From contig NZ_JMLE01000008.1 of assembly GCF_000685965.1 (NCBI RefSeq), positions 62,001 to 126,000 of the forward strand: a stretch of DNA of 64,000 nt. The letters are read 5' to 3'. The position numbers and the translations under genes are program-made. Source of the stretch: Arthrobacter sp. UNC362MFTsu5.1 (GTDB lineage Bacteria > Actinomycetota > Actinomycetes > Actinomycetales > Micrococcaceae). Below, in pieces: positions 16,776 to 25,637 of the stretch; within the stretch, counting starts at the first letter, position 1; every line of letters starts with the position of its first letter. The notes below the pieces were generated by a model. It saw nothing but the letters and a program-made list of their open reading frames with translations. It was not told where the DNA came from and searched no databases.

Positions 16776-18211
16776 GCACGTCCACTCCCTCCAGCACCTC
16801 AGGCTCCAGCACCCCAAGCTCCAGCACCTCGAGTGAGGGGCGCATCTACGACTTCGCCGCAATCGGCGTCGGGCCCTTCAACCTGGGGCTCGCCGCGCTG
16901 ACCGAGCCCATCGACGGGCTGGATGCCGTCTTCCTGGAACGCCGCGACTCGTTCGACTGGCACCCCGGCATGATGCTGGAACCGGCCCACCTGCAGGTCC
17001 CGTTTATGGCGGACCTCGTGACGCTGGCCGACCCCACTTCCCCGTATTCGTTCCTGAACTTCCTCAAGCAGACCGGCCGGCTCTACCGCTTCTACATCCG
17101 GGAAAACTTCTACCCGCTGCGCGCCGAGTACAACCAGTACTGCCAGTGGGTGGCCGGCCGGCTCCGGTCGGTGCGGTTCGGCACGGACGTCCGGGAGATC
17201 ACGTACGACGACGGCGTGTACACGCTCTCCGTGGACGGTCCCGCCGGGCCGGAGGTGCTGCGTGCGCGGCGGCTGGTGCTGGGCACCGGGACGTCGCCGT
17301 ACGTCCCCGCGGCCTGTGACGGAATCGTCGAGGCGGCAGCCAACGGCGGGGGACTGGTCCTCCACAACGCCGAGTACCTGTCGAGGAAGAGTGAGCTGCA
17401 GAAGCAGCGGAGCATCACCATCGTGGGCAGCGGCCAGAGCGCGGCGGAAATCTACTATGAGCTGCTGCAGGAGATCGACGTCCACGGGTACCAGCTCAAC
17501 TGGGTCACCCGGTCCGGCCGGTTCTTCCCGCTGGAGTACACCAAGCTCACCCTGGAGATGACGTCGCCGGAGTATGTGGACTACTTCCACGGCCTCCCGG
17601 AGGAACAACGCGACGGCCTTATCAGGAGCCAGAAGAACCTGTACAAGGGCATCAACTCCGAGCTCATCGACGCCATCTACGACCTCCTCTACACCAAGAG
17701 CCTCGCCGGCATCGTGGACACGCAGCTGCTGACGCACGCTGCCCTCACCGGGGCCTCGTGGGACCCCGTCTCCGGCACCCACACCCTGCAGCTCCGGCAC
17801 GAGGAGCAGGGCGCCGACTACGAACTGGACACCGAAGCCGTGGTGCTGGCCACCGGCTACGGCTACCGCGAGCCGGAGTTCCTCGCCGGCGTGCAGGACC
17901 GGATCGCACGGGACGGCCGCGGCAGGTTCGCCGTCGAGCGCAACTACAGCACCGGCGTCGAACCCGGCGAGATCTTCGTCCAGAACGCGGAGCTCCACAC
18001 CCACGGCTTCGTCACCCCGGACCTCGGCATGGCCGCCTACCGCAACTCCTGCATCCTGCGCGAAATCACCGGCCGCGAGGTCTACCCCGTGGAACAAAGC
18101 ATCGCGTTCCAGCAGTTCGGGGTTCCCGCGCCGGCCGTGGCTGAACCGGGAAGGCCTGAACCGGACATGCCTGAACCGGGCATGTCTGTGCCGACGGGGG
18201 TGAACGCATGA
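16772..18211 (+). CDS. desB: Lysine/cadaverine N6-hydroxylase (DesB-like)
   Basis: This is a 479-aa flavin monooxygenase of the IucD/DesB family that N-hydroxylates cadaverine. The FAD motif is [13 protein letters not shown]. The conserved [26 protein letters not shown] follows. The NADPH motif is [16 protein letters not shown] and the C-terminal motif [12 protein letters not shown]. Both ends carry low-complexity tandem repeats not needed for catalysis: Ser/Thr/Gly-rich at residues about 2-22 and (A/R)EPG/D-type at the C-terminus. Both come from 15-bp DNA units. The start overlaps the desA stop and the stop overlaps desC. Confidence 0.92.
   Translation: MSTSTPSSTSGSSTPSSSTSSEGRIYDFAAIGVGPFNLGLAALTEPIDGLDAVFLERRDSFDWHPGMMLEPAHLQVPFMADLVTLADPTSPYSFLNFLKQTGRLYRFYIRENFYPLRAEYNQYCQWVAGRLRSVRFGTDVREITYDDGVYTLSVDGPAGPEVLRARRLVLGTGTSPYVPAACDGIVEAAANGGGLVLHNAEYLSRKSELQKQRSITIVGSGQSAAEIYYELLQEIDVHGYQLNWVTRSGRFFPLEYTKLTLEMTSPEYVDYFHGLPEEQRDGLIRSQKNLYKGINSELIDAIYDLLYTKSLAGIVDTQLLTHAALTGASWDPVSGTHTLQLRHEEQGADYELDTEAVVLATGYGYREPEFLAGVQDRIARDGRGRFAVERNYSTGVEPGEIFVQNAELHTHGFVTPDLGMAAYRNSCILREITGREVYPVEQSIAFQQFGVPAPAVAEPGRPEPDMPEPGMSVPTGVNA
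16789..16833 (+). repeat. 15-bp tandem repeat x3, desB 5' end
   Basis: Three units of CTCCAGCACCTCAGG or near variants lie at 16789, 16804 and 16819. They are in frame and add SSTSG-type residues to DesB. Confidence 0.85.
18140..18184 (+). repeat. 15-bp tandem repeat x3, desB 3' end
   Basis: Units at 18140, 18155 and 18170 share CTGAACCGG and have the form CCTGAACCGGGCATG. They are in frame and encode an EPG/EPD repeat at the DesB C-terminus. Confidence 0.85.
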
Positions 18212-18801
18212 GTTTCACGTTCCGCTGCTTCGACCCCGACGCCGACGCAAAACTCCTGCACAGCTGGGTAACCCGGCCCTATGCAGCCTTCTGGGGGATG
18301 CAGTCCGCGTCCGTGCAGGACGTTGCGCAGGAATACTCGAAGATCCAGTCCAGCGGTCATCACCACGCGCTGCTGGGGCTCGACGCCGGCGTTCCCGCCT
18401 TCCTGATGGAGGAGTACCTTCCGGTTTTCTCTCCACTGGCCGGCCGGTACGCCGTGCAGCCGGGGGACATCGGGATGCACCTGCTGGTGGCACCGCCGGC
18501 CGGTCCGCCGCGCCCCGGCTATACCGCCGCCGTGATGGAGACGGTCCTGGACCGGCTCTTCGCCAAGGACAAAGTGGAGCGCGTGGTGGTGGAGCCCGAC
18601 GCCCGGAACCACAAAATCCATGTGCTTAACGAGCGGCTCGGTTTCCAGCCGGCAGGGGAGATTGCACTGCCGGACAAGCAGGCCCTCCTCAGCTTCTGCA
18701 CCCGGGAGGCCTTCCATGCGGCCCGCGCCGCCCGTCATTCATCCCCGATCCAGCCATCCCCGATCCGCCAGTCCCCGATCCGCCAGGGAGCGTCGCTTTG
18801 A
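18208..18801 (+). CDS. desC: N-hydroxycadaverine acyltransferase (DesC-like GNAT)
   Basis: This is a 197-aa GNAT of the IucB/DesC type that acylates N-hydroxycadaverine with acetyl- or succinyl-CoA. Diagnostic segments are [16 protein letters not shown] near the N-terminus, [14 protein letters not shown] in the centre, and [21 protein letters not shown] near the C-terminus. The last 20 residues are an SPIRQ repeat from 15-bp DNA units and probably a non-functional tail. It is overlapped at both ends by desB and desD. Confidence 0.9.
   Translation: MSFTFRCFDPDADAKLLHSWVTRPYAAFWGMQSASVQDVAQEYSKIQSSGHHHALLGLDAGVPAFLMEEYLPVFSPLAGRYAVQPGDIGMHLLVAPPAGPPRPGYTAAVMETVLDRLFAKDKVERVVVEPDARNHKIHVLNERLGFQPAGEIALPDKQALLSFCTREAFHAARAARHSSPIQPSPIRQSPIRQGASL
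18742..18786 (+). repeat. 15-bp tandem repeat x3, desC 3' end
   Basis: TCCCCGATCCGCCAG occurs twice exactly (18757, 18772), with one diverged copy at 18742. The repeat is in frame and encodes SPI(Q/R)(P/Q). Confidence 0.88.
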
Positions 18802-20657
18802 CCACCGCAGAACTTGAATCCATCCTCACCGCAGCAAACGCCGCAACCCACCTCACGCCGGAACGCTGGGCCGTCGCCAACCGGCACCTGGTCCGCAAGG
18901 CGCTCGCCGAGTTCTCCCACGAGCGCATCCTCAGCCCGGAGCGGATCAGCGCCGAACGGATCAGCCCGGAGCGGACCAGCGCCGGGGACTACCGGGTGCT
19001 CAGTGACGACGCCGCAGTTGAATACCGGTTCTCCGCCAGGATCCTGCACCTTGAGCACTGGTCCGTCGACGCTGCTTCCATCACCTGCAACCGGGACGGG
19101 CAGGACGCGCCCCTGGATGCGCTCCGGTTCATCACCGAATTCCGCGACACCCTGGGGATCAGACCGGAGATGCTCCCGGTCTACCTTGAAGAGATCAGCA
19201 GCACGCTTGCCAGCCACGCCTACAAGCAGTGGATCGGCCAGCCGTCGTCCGCGGAACTGGCGGCAGGAGTGACCGGCGGAGCCGACGTCGCAACGGACTT
19301 CCAGGCCATTGAGCGCAGCATGACCGAGGGCCATCCCTGCTTCGTGGCCAACAACGGCCGGCTGGGTTTCGGCATCAGCGATTACCGCGCCTTTGCCCCG
19401 GAAACCGGCGCTCCCGTGCAGCTGGAATGGATCGCGGTCCACCGGAGCAAGGCGGTGTTCACCTCCAGCGAGGGCCTGGACTATGCAGCCCACCTTGACG
19501 CCGAACTGGGTGCGGGCACCCTGGCCTACTTCGACGCCGAGCTCGGTGCCCTGGGACTGGACCCTGCCGCGTATTTCCTGATGCCGGTGCACCCGTGGCA
19601 GTGGGAGAACAAGCTGACGGTGACCTTCGCGGCCGAGATCGCCCAGCAGCACATCGTGCACCTCGGGATCGGGGCGGACGGCTACCAGGCCCAGCAGTCC
19701 ATCCGGACGTTCTTCAACACCGCGTCCCCGGAAAAGGCGTACGTCAAGACCGCCATGTCGGTGCTGAACATGGGGTTCATGCGCGGGCTGTCCCCGCAGT
19801 ACATGAAAGCCACGCCGGCCATCAATGACTGGCTCCAGGACCTGATCGGCGGCGATGAAGCCCTGCAGGCCCGCGGGCTGGCCATGAGCCGGGAGGTGGC
19901 GGCGATCGGATACCACAACGGCTACTACGAGGAAGCCGCGCCCAAGGATTCGCCCTACCGGAAGATGCTGTCCGCGCTCTGGCGCGAAAGCCCGCTGCCG
20001 CTTCTGGAGGAGGGGCAGCAACTTGCCACCATGGCCTCGCTCCTGCACACCGATTCCGCGGGCACACCCATGGTCTCCGCCCTGATCGAACAGTCCGGAC
20101 TGGAACCCGGCGAGTGGCTGCGCCGGTACTTCGAGGCCTACCTCGTGCCGCTGGTGCACTGCCTGTACCGCTACGAACTGGCCTTCATGCCGCACGGCGA
20201 GAACGTGATCCTGGTGCTCCACAGCGGGGTGCCCGTGCGGGCCGTCATGAAGGACATCGCCGAGGAAATCGTGGTGATGGGGAACCGGATCGAACTGCCG
20301 GACGCCGTATCGCGGATCAAGGCGGATATCCCCGACGACGAGAAGGTCCTGGCCATCTTCACCGACGTGTTCGACTGCATCTTCCGGTTCCTCGGCGCCC
20401 TCCTCGAGGAAGACGGCGTCCTCCGGGGCGAGGAATTCTGGCGCATCGCGGCCGGGTCCATCCGCGATTACCAGGCGGAGCACCCCGAACTCGCGGACCA
20501 GTTTGCCCGGCACGACTTGTTCGCGCCCGACTTCCAGTTCTCCTGCCTCAACAGGCTGCAGCTGCGCAACAACCAGCAGATGCTGGACCTCGCGGACCCG
20601 TCCGGCGGCCTGCAGATGGCCGGCAGGCTGGTGAACCCGCTGGCAAAGTTCGCCTAG
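18798..20657 (+). CDS. desD: IucA/IucC-family NIS siderophore synthetase (DesD-like)
   Basis: This is a 619-aa ATP-dependent NIS synthetase that joins and cyclises N-hydroxy-N-succinylcadaverine units into desferrioxamine-type products. Family motifs are EGHPCFVANNGRLGFGISDY (nucleotide and substrate pocket), MPVHPWQWENKL, QQSIRTFFNTASPEKAYVKTAMSV, and the FhuF-like C-terminal half with YRYELAFMPHGENVILVL. The start is TTG overlapping the desC stop. Residues about 42-62 carry an ERISP/ERISA repeat from 15-bp DNA units. Exporter and receptor genes are not in the window. Confidence 0.92.
   Translation: MTTAELESILTAANAATHLTPERWAVANRHLVRKALAEFSHERILSPERISAERISPERTSAGDYRVLSDDAAVEYRFSARILHLEHWSVDAASITCNRDGQDAPLDALRFITEFRDTLGIRPEMLPVYLEEISSTLASHAYKQWIGQPSSAELAAGVTGGADVATDFQAIERSMTEGHPCFVANNGRLGFGISDYRAFAPETGAPVQLEWIAVHRSKAVFTSSEGLDYAAHLDAELGAGTLAYFDAELGALGLDPAAYFLMPVHPWQWENKLTVTFAAEIAQQHIVHLGIGADGYQAQQSIRTFFNTASPEKAYVKTAMSVLNMGFMRGLSPQYMKATPAINDWLQDLIGGDEALQARGLAMSREVAAIGYHNGYYEEAAPKDSPYRKMLSALWRESPLPLLEEGQQLATMASLLHTDSAGTPMVSALIEQSGLEPGEWLRRYFEAYLVPLVHCLYRYELAFMPHGENVILVLHSGVPVRAVMKDIAEEIVVMGNRIELPDAVSRIKADIPDDEKVLAIFTDVFDCIFRFLGALLEEDGVLRGEEFWRIAAGSIRDYQAEHPELADQFARHDLFAPDFQFSCLNRLQLRNNQQMLDLADPSGGLQMAGRLVNPLAKFA
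18921..18983 (+). repeat. 15-bp tandem repeat x3-4, desD 5' end
   Basis: GAGCGGATCAGCGCC, GAACGGATCAGCCCG and GAGCGGACCAGCGCC lie at 18939, 18954 and 18969, preceded by an 18-nt variant at 18921. The repeat is in frame and encodes ER(I/T)S(P/A). Confidence 0.85.
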
Positions 20658-20665
20658 GAAGTTCA

Positions 20666-20724
20666 CCGAGATGGCATGTCACGGCAGTCGTGGTCGCAGA
20701 TACTGCCGTGAGGTGCCATCTCGG
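20666..20724. repeat. 59-nt intergenic palindrome
   Basis: CCGAGATGGCA (20666-20676) and TCACGGCAGT (20679-20688) pair perfectly with ACTGCCGTGA (20702-20711) and TGCCATCTCGG (20714-20724). Only a 2x2 internal loop interrupts 21 bp of stem around a 13-nt loop. It starts 8 bp after the desD stop. No T-run follows. It may be a Rho-independent-like terminator or a dispersed palindromic element. Confidence 0.75.
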
Positions 20725-20760
20725 CGCCGGATAAGGGAGGCGCCGGGCGCACAGTGCCAC

Positions 20761-20766
20761 TAGGCT
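20761..20766 (+). promoter_or_regulatory. Leaderless -10 box for SDR gene
   Basis: TAGGCT lies exactly six bases before the ATG at 20773, and no Shine-Dalgarno sequence is present. Confidence 0.55.
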
Positions 20767-20772
20767 TCTGCC

Positions 20773-21549
20773 ATGACCGAACAAGTTCCCGGACCCACGG
20801 CCCTGATCACCGGCGCGACGGCGGGCCTTGGTGCCGAGTTTGCCCGCCAGCTCGCGGAACAGGGGCACCACCTGGTGCTGGTTGCACGCGATGCGGAGCG
20901 CCTGCGGGCCGCCGCGCACGAACTGGAGAACAACTACAGCATCACCGCCGAGGTGCTCTCCGCGGACCTGACCGACGACGCCGGGGTGGCCGCCGTCGTC
21001 GAACGCCTTTCCGACTCTTCACGGCCGGTGGAGATCCTGGTCAACAACGCCGGCATCGGGTTGCTGAGATCCTTCGACCAGAACAGCCTCGACGAGGAAC
21101 GCAGGCACCTGCGGCTGCATGTCCAGACGCCCATGGAACTGTGCCACGCGGCCCTGCAGGGCATGCTGGCCCGTCATTCGGGCAGGGTCATCAACGTGGC
21201 CAGCGTCGCCGCCTTTGCGAACCGGGGGAGCTACTCGGCGGCGAAGGCCTGGCAGGTGAGCTTCAGCCGCTGGGCGAACCTGGCCTACGCCGGCAGCGGG
21301 GTCAAAGTCACGGCCGTGTGCCCGGGGTTCACCCACACCGAATTCCATGACCGGATGGGCATGGACAAAACCGTGGCCCCGCGGTGGCTGTGGCTGCACG
21401 CGGACCGAGTTGTCCGCGAGGGCCTGGCGGACAACGAACGCGGCCGCGCGGTGTCCATCCCCACCAAGCGGTACAAAGTGGTGGCCGCCGTGTCCCGGAT
21501 GCTGCCCGCACGGTTTACGTCCGGGCCGGCGAAACGGCCCGCAAAGTAG
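20773..21549 (+). CDS. Short-chain dehydrogenase/reductase
   Basis: This is a 258-aa classical SDR. The cofactor motif is ALITGATAGLGAEFARQLA, with basic residues after beta-2 (LVARDAERLR) favouring NADP(H). NNAGIG and the catalytic YSAAK (Tyr and Lys) are intact, with the preceding Ser in NVASVAAF. The substrate is unknown. It is transcribed apart from desD, after the long palindrome and with its own leaderless-type promoter. It converges with the FUSC gene at a 9-bp gap. Confidence 0.92.
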   Translation: MTEQVPGPTALITGATAGLGAEFARQLAEQGHHLVLVARDAERLRAAAHELENNYSITAEVLSADLTDDAGVAAVVERLSDSSRPVEILVNNAGIGLLRSFDQNSLDEERRHLRLHVQTPMELCHAALQGMLARHSGRVINVASVAAFANRGSYSAAKAWQVSFSRWANLAYAGSGVKVTAVCPGFTHTEFHDRMGMDKTVAPRWLWLHADRVVREGLADNERGRAVSIPTKRYKVVAAVSRMLPARFTSGPAKRPAK

Positions 21550-21558
21550 CCGCTGGGT

Positions 21559-22626
21559 TCAGCTGGGCGGTTGCCGGCGGACGGCCCGCCGCCGGACCAG
21601 CACAATCACCAGGATGCCAACCACGGCTCCCACGACGGTTTCCACGGCTCGTTCCGTGATGAGGACGTAGGGGTCCGCCGGGGCGGCAAGTTGCGTCATC
21701 AGGAGGATGACGGGTGTGAAGGACACCATGGCGAGGCCGTAGTGCCTGGTCATAAAGAGTTCGGTGGTGAACTGGAAGATGATGACCAGAAGCGCCAGCA
21801 CGGCGGCTTCAGCCCCGGGGAAAAACGTCAGCGGCGCCCACGGCACCGGAAGAAGTACGACGGCGACCAGCACCAGACCGAGGAATGTCCCCACCATGCG
21901 GTGGAGGCCGCGGTGCACACTGCTGGGCAGGTCGGCGCCGGCGAGGGGAACCGCGGCGGCAGCCATGGCCCAATGCGGGTGGCCGCTGCCGCTGAGAACA
22001 CCGATGGAGCCGGCAGTTCCCACTGCCAGGACGTAGCGCGCCGCATGGATCACGGCTGCCTGTCGCCGTACTCCGCTGAGCGGTGCGGCTGCCCGGACCG
22101 CTCCCGGCTGCCACTTCCGGCCACGGACCCAGCCGCCAAATCCAACGGCTATTGAAAACGCCGCGGAGGCGGCTGCGATGAGCAGCGCCGCGAACCAGGG
22201 AATGCTGGTGGTGACTGAGGCGCAGGCACCGAGGGCCAGGATGCCGAAGAAGGGGCCGTTGGGCTTCAGGTTCACCCGGTCGGAGAACACCGAGCCGATG
22301 CCGGCCAGGACGGCTTCCACACCCACCAGCCACCAGGAGTGCAGGTGGTTGACGGACAGGAAAATGCCGACGCCAACGCCGCTGAGCAGGACCAGCGCGG
22401 CCTGGGCCTGATGGGTGAGGCGGAGCTGGTGGGGCTCGGAGCGTCCGTACATCCCGGTCAGGGCACCGAACACGGCATAGATGATCAGGTCCGGGCGGCC
22501 GAAAACCAGGAGGGCGAGGGAGGGGACGGCCACGCTGACCGCCACGCGCAAGGCGGACAAATGATCATTGTTGGCCGGGCCGAGGCTATGCAGGTCGCGG
22601 AGATGCCGCCGGAGGACGTGGGCCAT
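21559..22626 (-). CDS. FUSC family inner membrane protein
   Basis: This is a 355-aa polytopic membrane protein of the FUSC/aromatic acid exporter superfamily. There are two sets of hydrophobic helices: LRVAVSVAVPSLALLVFG, IIYAVFGALTGMYG and the following helices, then a second block from HWAMAAAAVPLAG to VETVVGAVVGILVIVLV. The central RG...HRMVGTFLGL fits the FUSC repeat. Substrate export is only inferred. I start at the ATG at 22626, which has GGAGG upstream, rather than at the 5'-extended frame. The Arg-rich C-terminus is likely cytosolic. Confidence 0.85.
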   Translation of the reverse strand: MAHVLRRHLRDLHSLGPANNDHLSALRVAVSVAVPSLALLVFGRPDLIIYAVFGALTGMYGRSEPHQLRLTHQAQAALVLLSGVGVGIFLSVNHLHSWWLVGVEAVLAGIGSVFSDRVNLKPNGPFFGILALGACASVTTSIPWFAALLIAAASAAFSIAVGFGGWVRGRKWQPGAVRAAAPLSGVRRQAAVIHAARYVLAVGTAGSIGVLSGSGHPHWAMAAAAVPLAGADLPSSVHRGLHRMVGTFLGLVLVAVVLLPVPWAPLTFFPGAEAAVLALLVIIFQFTTELFMTRHYGLAMVSFTPVILLMTQLAAPADPYVLITERAVETVVGAVVGILVIVLVRRRAVRRQPPS

Positions 22627-22699
22627 GGGTACCTCCGTTCGGTCTCTTGTGCGTTCGTTCCGAGCGCTCTTCCTCAAAAAAGTCTGCCAGACACGCGGA

Positions 22700-22748
22700 A
22701 GGCCTGCTTTGCACGCTGTCACAAAGGAACATCGTGCAAAGCAGGCCT
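22700..22748 (-). terminator. 16-bp stem hairpin downstream of the MHS transporter
   Basis: AGGCCTGCTTTGCACG (22700-22715) pairs perfectly with CGTGCAAAGCAGGCCT (22733-22748) across a 17-nt loop. On the minus strand it follows the transporter stop (22776) and is followed about 20 nt later by a run of six T. This is the probable terminator of that gene and lies ahead of the FUSC start. Confidence 0.7.
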
Positions 22749-22775
22749 CGTCGGCGGGGCAGCTGGGCTACAAGG

Positions 22776-24380
22776 CTAGGCCTTCGCAGGAACCTTTTCG
22801 GGTTCGCGCAGCTCGTCCTCAAACGGCAGGTCATCCAGGTTGATCAGCGGGTTCTCATCCTGGGTGGCCACCAGCTCCTGTGCCTCAGCCTTGGTGTCCA
22901 CGCTGGGCATGGAGCCCGGCAGCGGACGGTTGGCCGATTCCTTCAGGAAGTAGATGGCTACAGCGCCGATGGCCGAGGTGGCCATCAGGTAGTAAGCGGG
23001 CATCATGTCGTTGCCGGTTGCCTTGATGAGCGCAGCCACGATGAACGGCGTGGTGCCGCCGAAGATCGCCACCGAGAAGTTGTAGGCAATGCCCATGGCG
23101 CTGTAACGGCTGGCCGTGGGGAACTGGGCCGGCAGCGCCGAGGCCAGGTTTGCCACATAGAAGGTGACCGGGAAGGCGATCAGTGACAGGCCGGCCAAGG
23201 TCGACCAGATGTCGCCGACGCCGATCAGGAGGAAGGCGGGCGCTGCCAGCACGATCGTGCTCACGGCACCGATCCACAGGACCGGACGGCGTCCGATGCG
23301 GTCCGAAAGCTTGCCGGTCAGCGGGATGCACAGGCTCATGACCACCAGCACGGGGATCGTCAGCAGCGTGCCGTGGACGGGGTCGTAGCCCTTGGCGTCG
23401 GTGAGGTACGTCGGCATGTAGGACGTCAGGGCGTAACCGGCGGTGTTTGCCGCGGCCACAAGGACCATGGCAACAATGATCGGGCGCCAGTTGGCCTTAA
23501 CAACACCCACGGGGCCCTTGGCGGCAACGTCAGAGGACTTGGCTGCTTCCTTGCCGAGCTCTTCCTGGGCGTCCAGGGTTGCCTGGAACTGCGGGGACTC
23601 CTCAATCTTGCTCCGGAAGTACACCGCGATGAGGCCCAGCGGGCCGGCGAGCAGGAACGGAATACGCCAGCCCCACTCCTCCATGGCAGCCTGGCCCATG
23701 GTCAGCTGGAGGGCTGAGACGAGGGCGGCACCCATGGCAAAGCCGAGGTAGCTTCCCAGGTCAAGGAAGCTGGCGAAGAAGCCGCGGCGCTTGTCCGGGG
23801 CGTACTCGCTCACGAAGGTGGTGGCTCCGGCGTACTCGCCGCCGGTGGAGAAGCCCTGCACGATCTTCAGCAGCACCAGCAGGGCGGCCGCCCACAGTCC
23901 GATCTGCGCGTAGCCCGGGAGGAGGCCGATGGCGAAAGTACTCGCCGCCATCAGCATCAGGGTTGCTGCCAGGACCTTCTGGCGGCCCACTTTGTCACCG
24001 AACCAGCCGAAAATCACTCCGCCAAGCGGGCGGGCGATGAAGGTGGCGGCAAACGTGCCCAGCAGGAACAGCGTCTGCGTGGACGGATCGGATTCCGGCA
24101 GGAACACCGGACCCATGGTGGTGATCAGGTAGCCGAACACGCCGACGTCGTACCATTCCATGGTGTTACCCACGATGGTTCCGCCGAGCGCTTTCTTAAG
24201 CATTGGCTTGTTGACGACGTTGACATCGGAGACTTTGAGTCTGCGGCGAGGCAATAGCCTCGACTTCTTGGCGCTTTGGGGCGCCGCGCCCGGGGGCACA
24301 CTTCCTGGCAAAATATTATCGGTTCCGCGGGCGTTGTTCGCGCCTGCTGAAGAGTCGGTCATGCTTCGGTCTGTGGGCAT
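22776..24380 (-). CDS. MFS transporter, metabolite:H+ symporter (MHS/ProP-like) family
   Basis: This is a 534-aa twelve-helix MFS protein. A 60-residue hydrophilic N-terminus precedes GGTIVGNTMEWYDVGVFGYL, which is typical of the MHS (ProP, KgtP, ShiA) group. MFS motif A is FGWFGDKVGRQKVL, and GGEYAGATTFVSEYAP is the MHS signature. The group takes up osmolytes or organic acids with protons. The substrate cannot be fixed; proline/betaine and alpha-ketoglutarate are both possible. The ATG at 24380 has AGGAG eight bases upstream and is preferred to the upstream ATG at 24404. Confidence 0.9.
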   Translation of the reverse strand: MPTDRSMTDSSAGANNARGTDNILPGSVPPGAAPQSAKKSRLLPRRRLKVSDVNVVNKPMLKKALGGTIVGNTMEWYDVGVFGYLITTMGPVFLPESDPSTQTLFLLGTFAATFIARPLGGVIFGWFGDKVGRQKVLAATLMLMAASTFAIGLLPGYAQIGLWAAALLVLLKIVQGFSTGGEYAGATTFVSEYAPDKRRGFFASFLDLGSYLGFAMGAALVSALQLTMGQAAMEEWGWRIPFLLAGPLGLIAVYFRSKIEESPQFQATLDAQEELGKEAAKSSDVAAKGPVGVVKANWRPIIVAMVLVAAANTAGYALTSYMPTYLTDAKGYDPVHGTLLTIPVLVVMSLCIPLTGKLSDRIGRRPVLWIGAVSTIVLAAPAFLLIGVGDIWSTLAGLSLIAFPVTFYVANLASALPAQFPTASRYSAMGIAYNFSVAIFGGTTPFIVAALIKATGNDMMPAYYLMATSAIGAVAIYFLKESANRPLPGSMPSVDTKAEAQELVATQDENPLINLDDLPFEDELREPEKVPAKA

Positions 24381-24883
24381 TTGGGCTTCTCCTATGGAGG
24401 TCATTTGCTTGCGACTTGTAGCTGCCCCGCTCTGGGCAGGCTTTCAATTTTACGCGATTTCCATGGTGTTTCCGAGTTCGGTGGCGTATGATCCGGGGTT
24501 TCAAGGGCAGAACGGCGGCCTGAACCCAAGCTATTTTGCGCCGTTTCACCGCGCCAGCACTGGAATCTGCGGATTTTCCGCATCGTTACCAAACCTTTTT
24601 CGGCCAGCGGCCCATAAAGCACCCAAATTCGCCGAATAATGCCCTTCAGCCCACACCTGCCAAGTGATGCGAGCGGGGCACGAATCCATCCGAACCGGGG
24701 GTTCCCAACCGGCCGGAACACTGCCTAAGGTTGACCCATGGGAACACTGATCTTCGGATAGGCCGGCGGCCGGCCGCCAGCGGTGTTCCTGCTGGCCTGT
24801 CCGCCCGCACCATTCACCAGCAAACAAAGCTCGTTGAGGCGTACTTCCGAGCTATCCGTTTCCGTCATACAAGGAGTGCTTCC
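24381..24883. other. 503-bp intergenic region
   Basis: This is a divergent spacer between the MHS transporter and the small hydrophilic gene. I see no convincing ORF. It holds a hairpin TGCGGA-TTT-TCCGCA (24568-24582), an AT-richer stretch (24425-24640) likely to contain the transporter promoter, and a GGCCGGC-rich palindromic patch near 24763. No clear -35/-10 pair could be assigned on either strand. Confidence 0.6.
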
Positions 24884-25135
24884 ATGACCCACAAAGACAA
24901 CACCCAGGGCGCCGAACCGAAATCGGGCGCGGACACAGACCCGGACACAGAATCGCGGGAGGCCGGATCGCCGGAAGCCGGCCAGGGCATCAAGTCCCGG
25001 CTGACGGATGCCCAGAAGGAAATGCTGGCCAGCAAGTCCCGTGGCGGCGCCGGGTCGCAGAGCGTTTCACACGGCCACAAACCCACGCATGCCAGCGGCA
25101 AGCAAGGCCCTGCCCAGAAAAAAGTCCGCTGGTAG
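24884..25135 (+). CDS. Small hydrophilic protein, function unknown
   Basis: This is an 83-aa protein rich in Asp, Glu, Lys, Gly and Gln, and likely disordered. The only ordered-looking stretch is GIKSRLTDAQKEMLASKSRGG. The C-terminus is strongly basic (KKVRW). No Cys, membrane segment or signal peptide is present. The ATG has AAGGAG seven bases upstream, so translation is likely. It is followed 76 bp later by another small hydrophilic gene. I do not recognise the family. Confidence 0.6.
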   Translation: MTHKDNTQGAEPKSGADTDPDTESREAGSPEAGQGIKSRLTDAQKEMLASKSRGGAGSQSVSHGHKPTHASGKQGPAQKKVRW

Positions 25136-25211
25136 GTACTGCAGACAAGCCGTAACCGCAGACCTAATATTGGTGGACGCTTCATTTCAACGAGGAAAGG
25201 AAGAGCACAAA

Positions 25212-25466
25212 ATGGCTGAGAAAAATCCTGGGGGACAGCTCGAACCGGAGCTTGCCAGTCACCTGGCGGAGTCAATGGACGAGGCGCCCGCGCCCGAGAT
25301 GCCAGCTCCCGCGGGCCCCGTCAACGGCGGCCGGCAGTGGCCGGATGGCAACGGCAAGCGGCGTCATCCCAAGGAACGCGGCACCGCCCACGGCCGGATG
25401 GGCCATGAGGCAGCAGTGACCGCAGTCCACCGGACCGGCAGGCCGCAGATGCCGCACTCCTCCTAG
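25212..25466 (+). CDS. Small hydrophilic protein, function unknown
   Basis: This is an 84-aa protein rich in Pro, Gly and charged residues, with GRQWPDGNGKRRHPKERGTAHGRMGHEAA in its second half (quoted to show the basic, His-rich character in two parts: GRQWPDGNGKRR and HPKERGTAHGRMGHEAA). GGAAAGGAAG precedes the ATG. The same strand and similar composition as the previous gene suggest a two-gene unit. The function is unknown. A strong hairpin follows at 25506. Confidence 0.55.
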   Translation: MAEKNPGGQLEPELASHLAESMDEAPAPEMPAPAGPVNGGRQWPDGNGKRRHPKERGTAHGRMGHEAAVTAVHRTGRPQMPHSS

Positions 25467-25505
25467 ACGGAATCCCCAAAAGACGGAATCCCGAATACCA
25501 ACCCG

Positions 25506-25542
25506 GGGCCGGGCGACACCCAAAACGGGTTCCGCCCGGCCC
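25506..25542. terminator. Bidirectional terminator hairpin
   Basis: GGGCCGGGCG (25506-25515) pairs perfectly with CGCCCGGCCC (25533-25542) across a 17-nt loop between convergent genes. A moderately T-rich tail follows on the plus strand. Confidence 0.7.
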
Positions 25543-25598
25543 TTCCCGTGTTTCGGTTAGCTCTGGTTTCCCGTGTTCCTGTTCCGGTCTGTCCGAAT

Positions 25599-25619
25599 CC
25601 GGGATTTCCTGAATCCCGG
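25599..25619 (-). terminator. Hairpin downstream of ligD
   Basis: CCGGGAT (25599-25605) pairs with ATCCCGG (25613-25619) across 7 nt. It lies just downstream of the ligD stop on the minus strand. It lacks a T-run. Confidence 0.45.
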
Positions 25620-25637
25620 CTTACTGCGTCCCTGGCG

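Noticed and set aside
20657..20773. tRNA or small RNA gene in the palindrome region
   Set aside because: No cloverleaf arms, anticodon or T-loop sequence could be found; it is a simple long stem.
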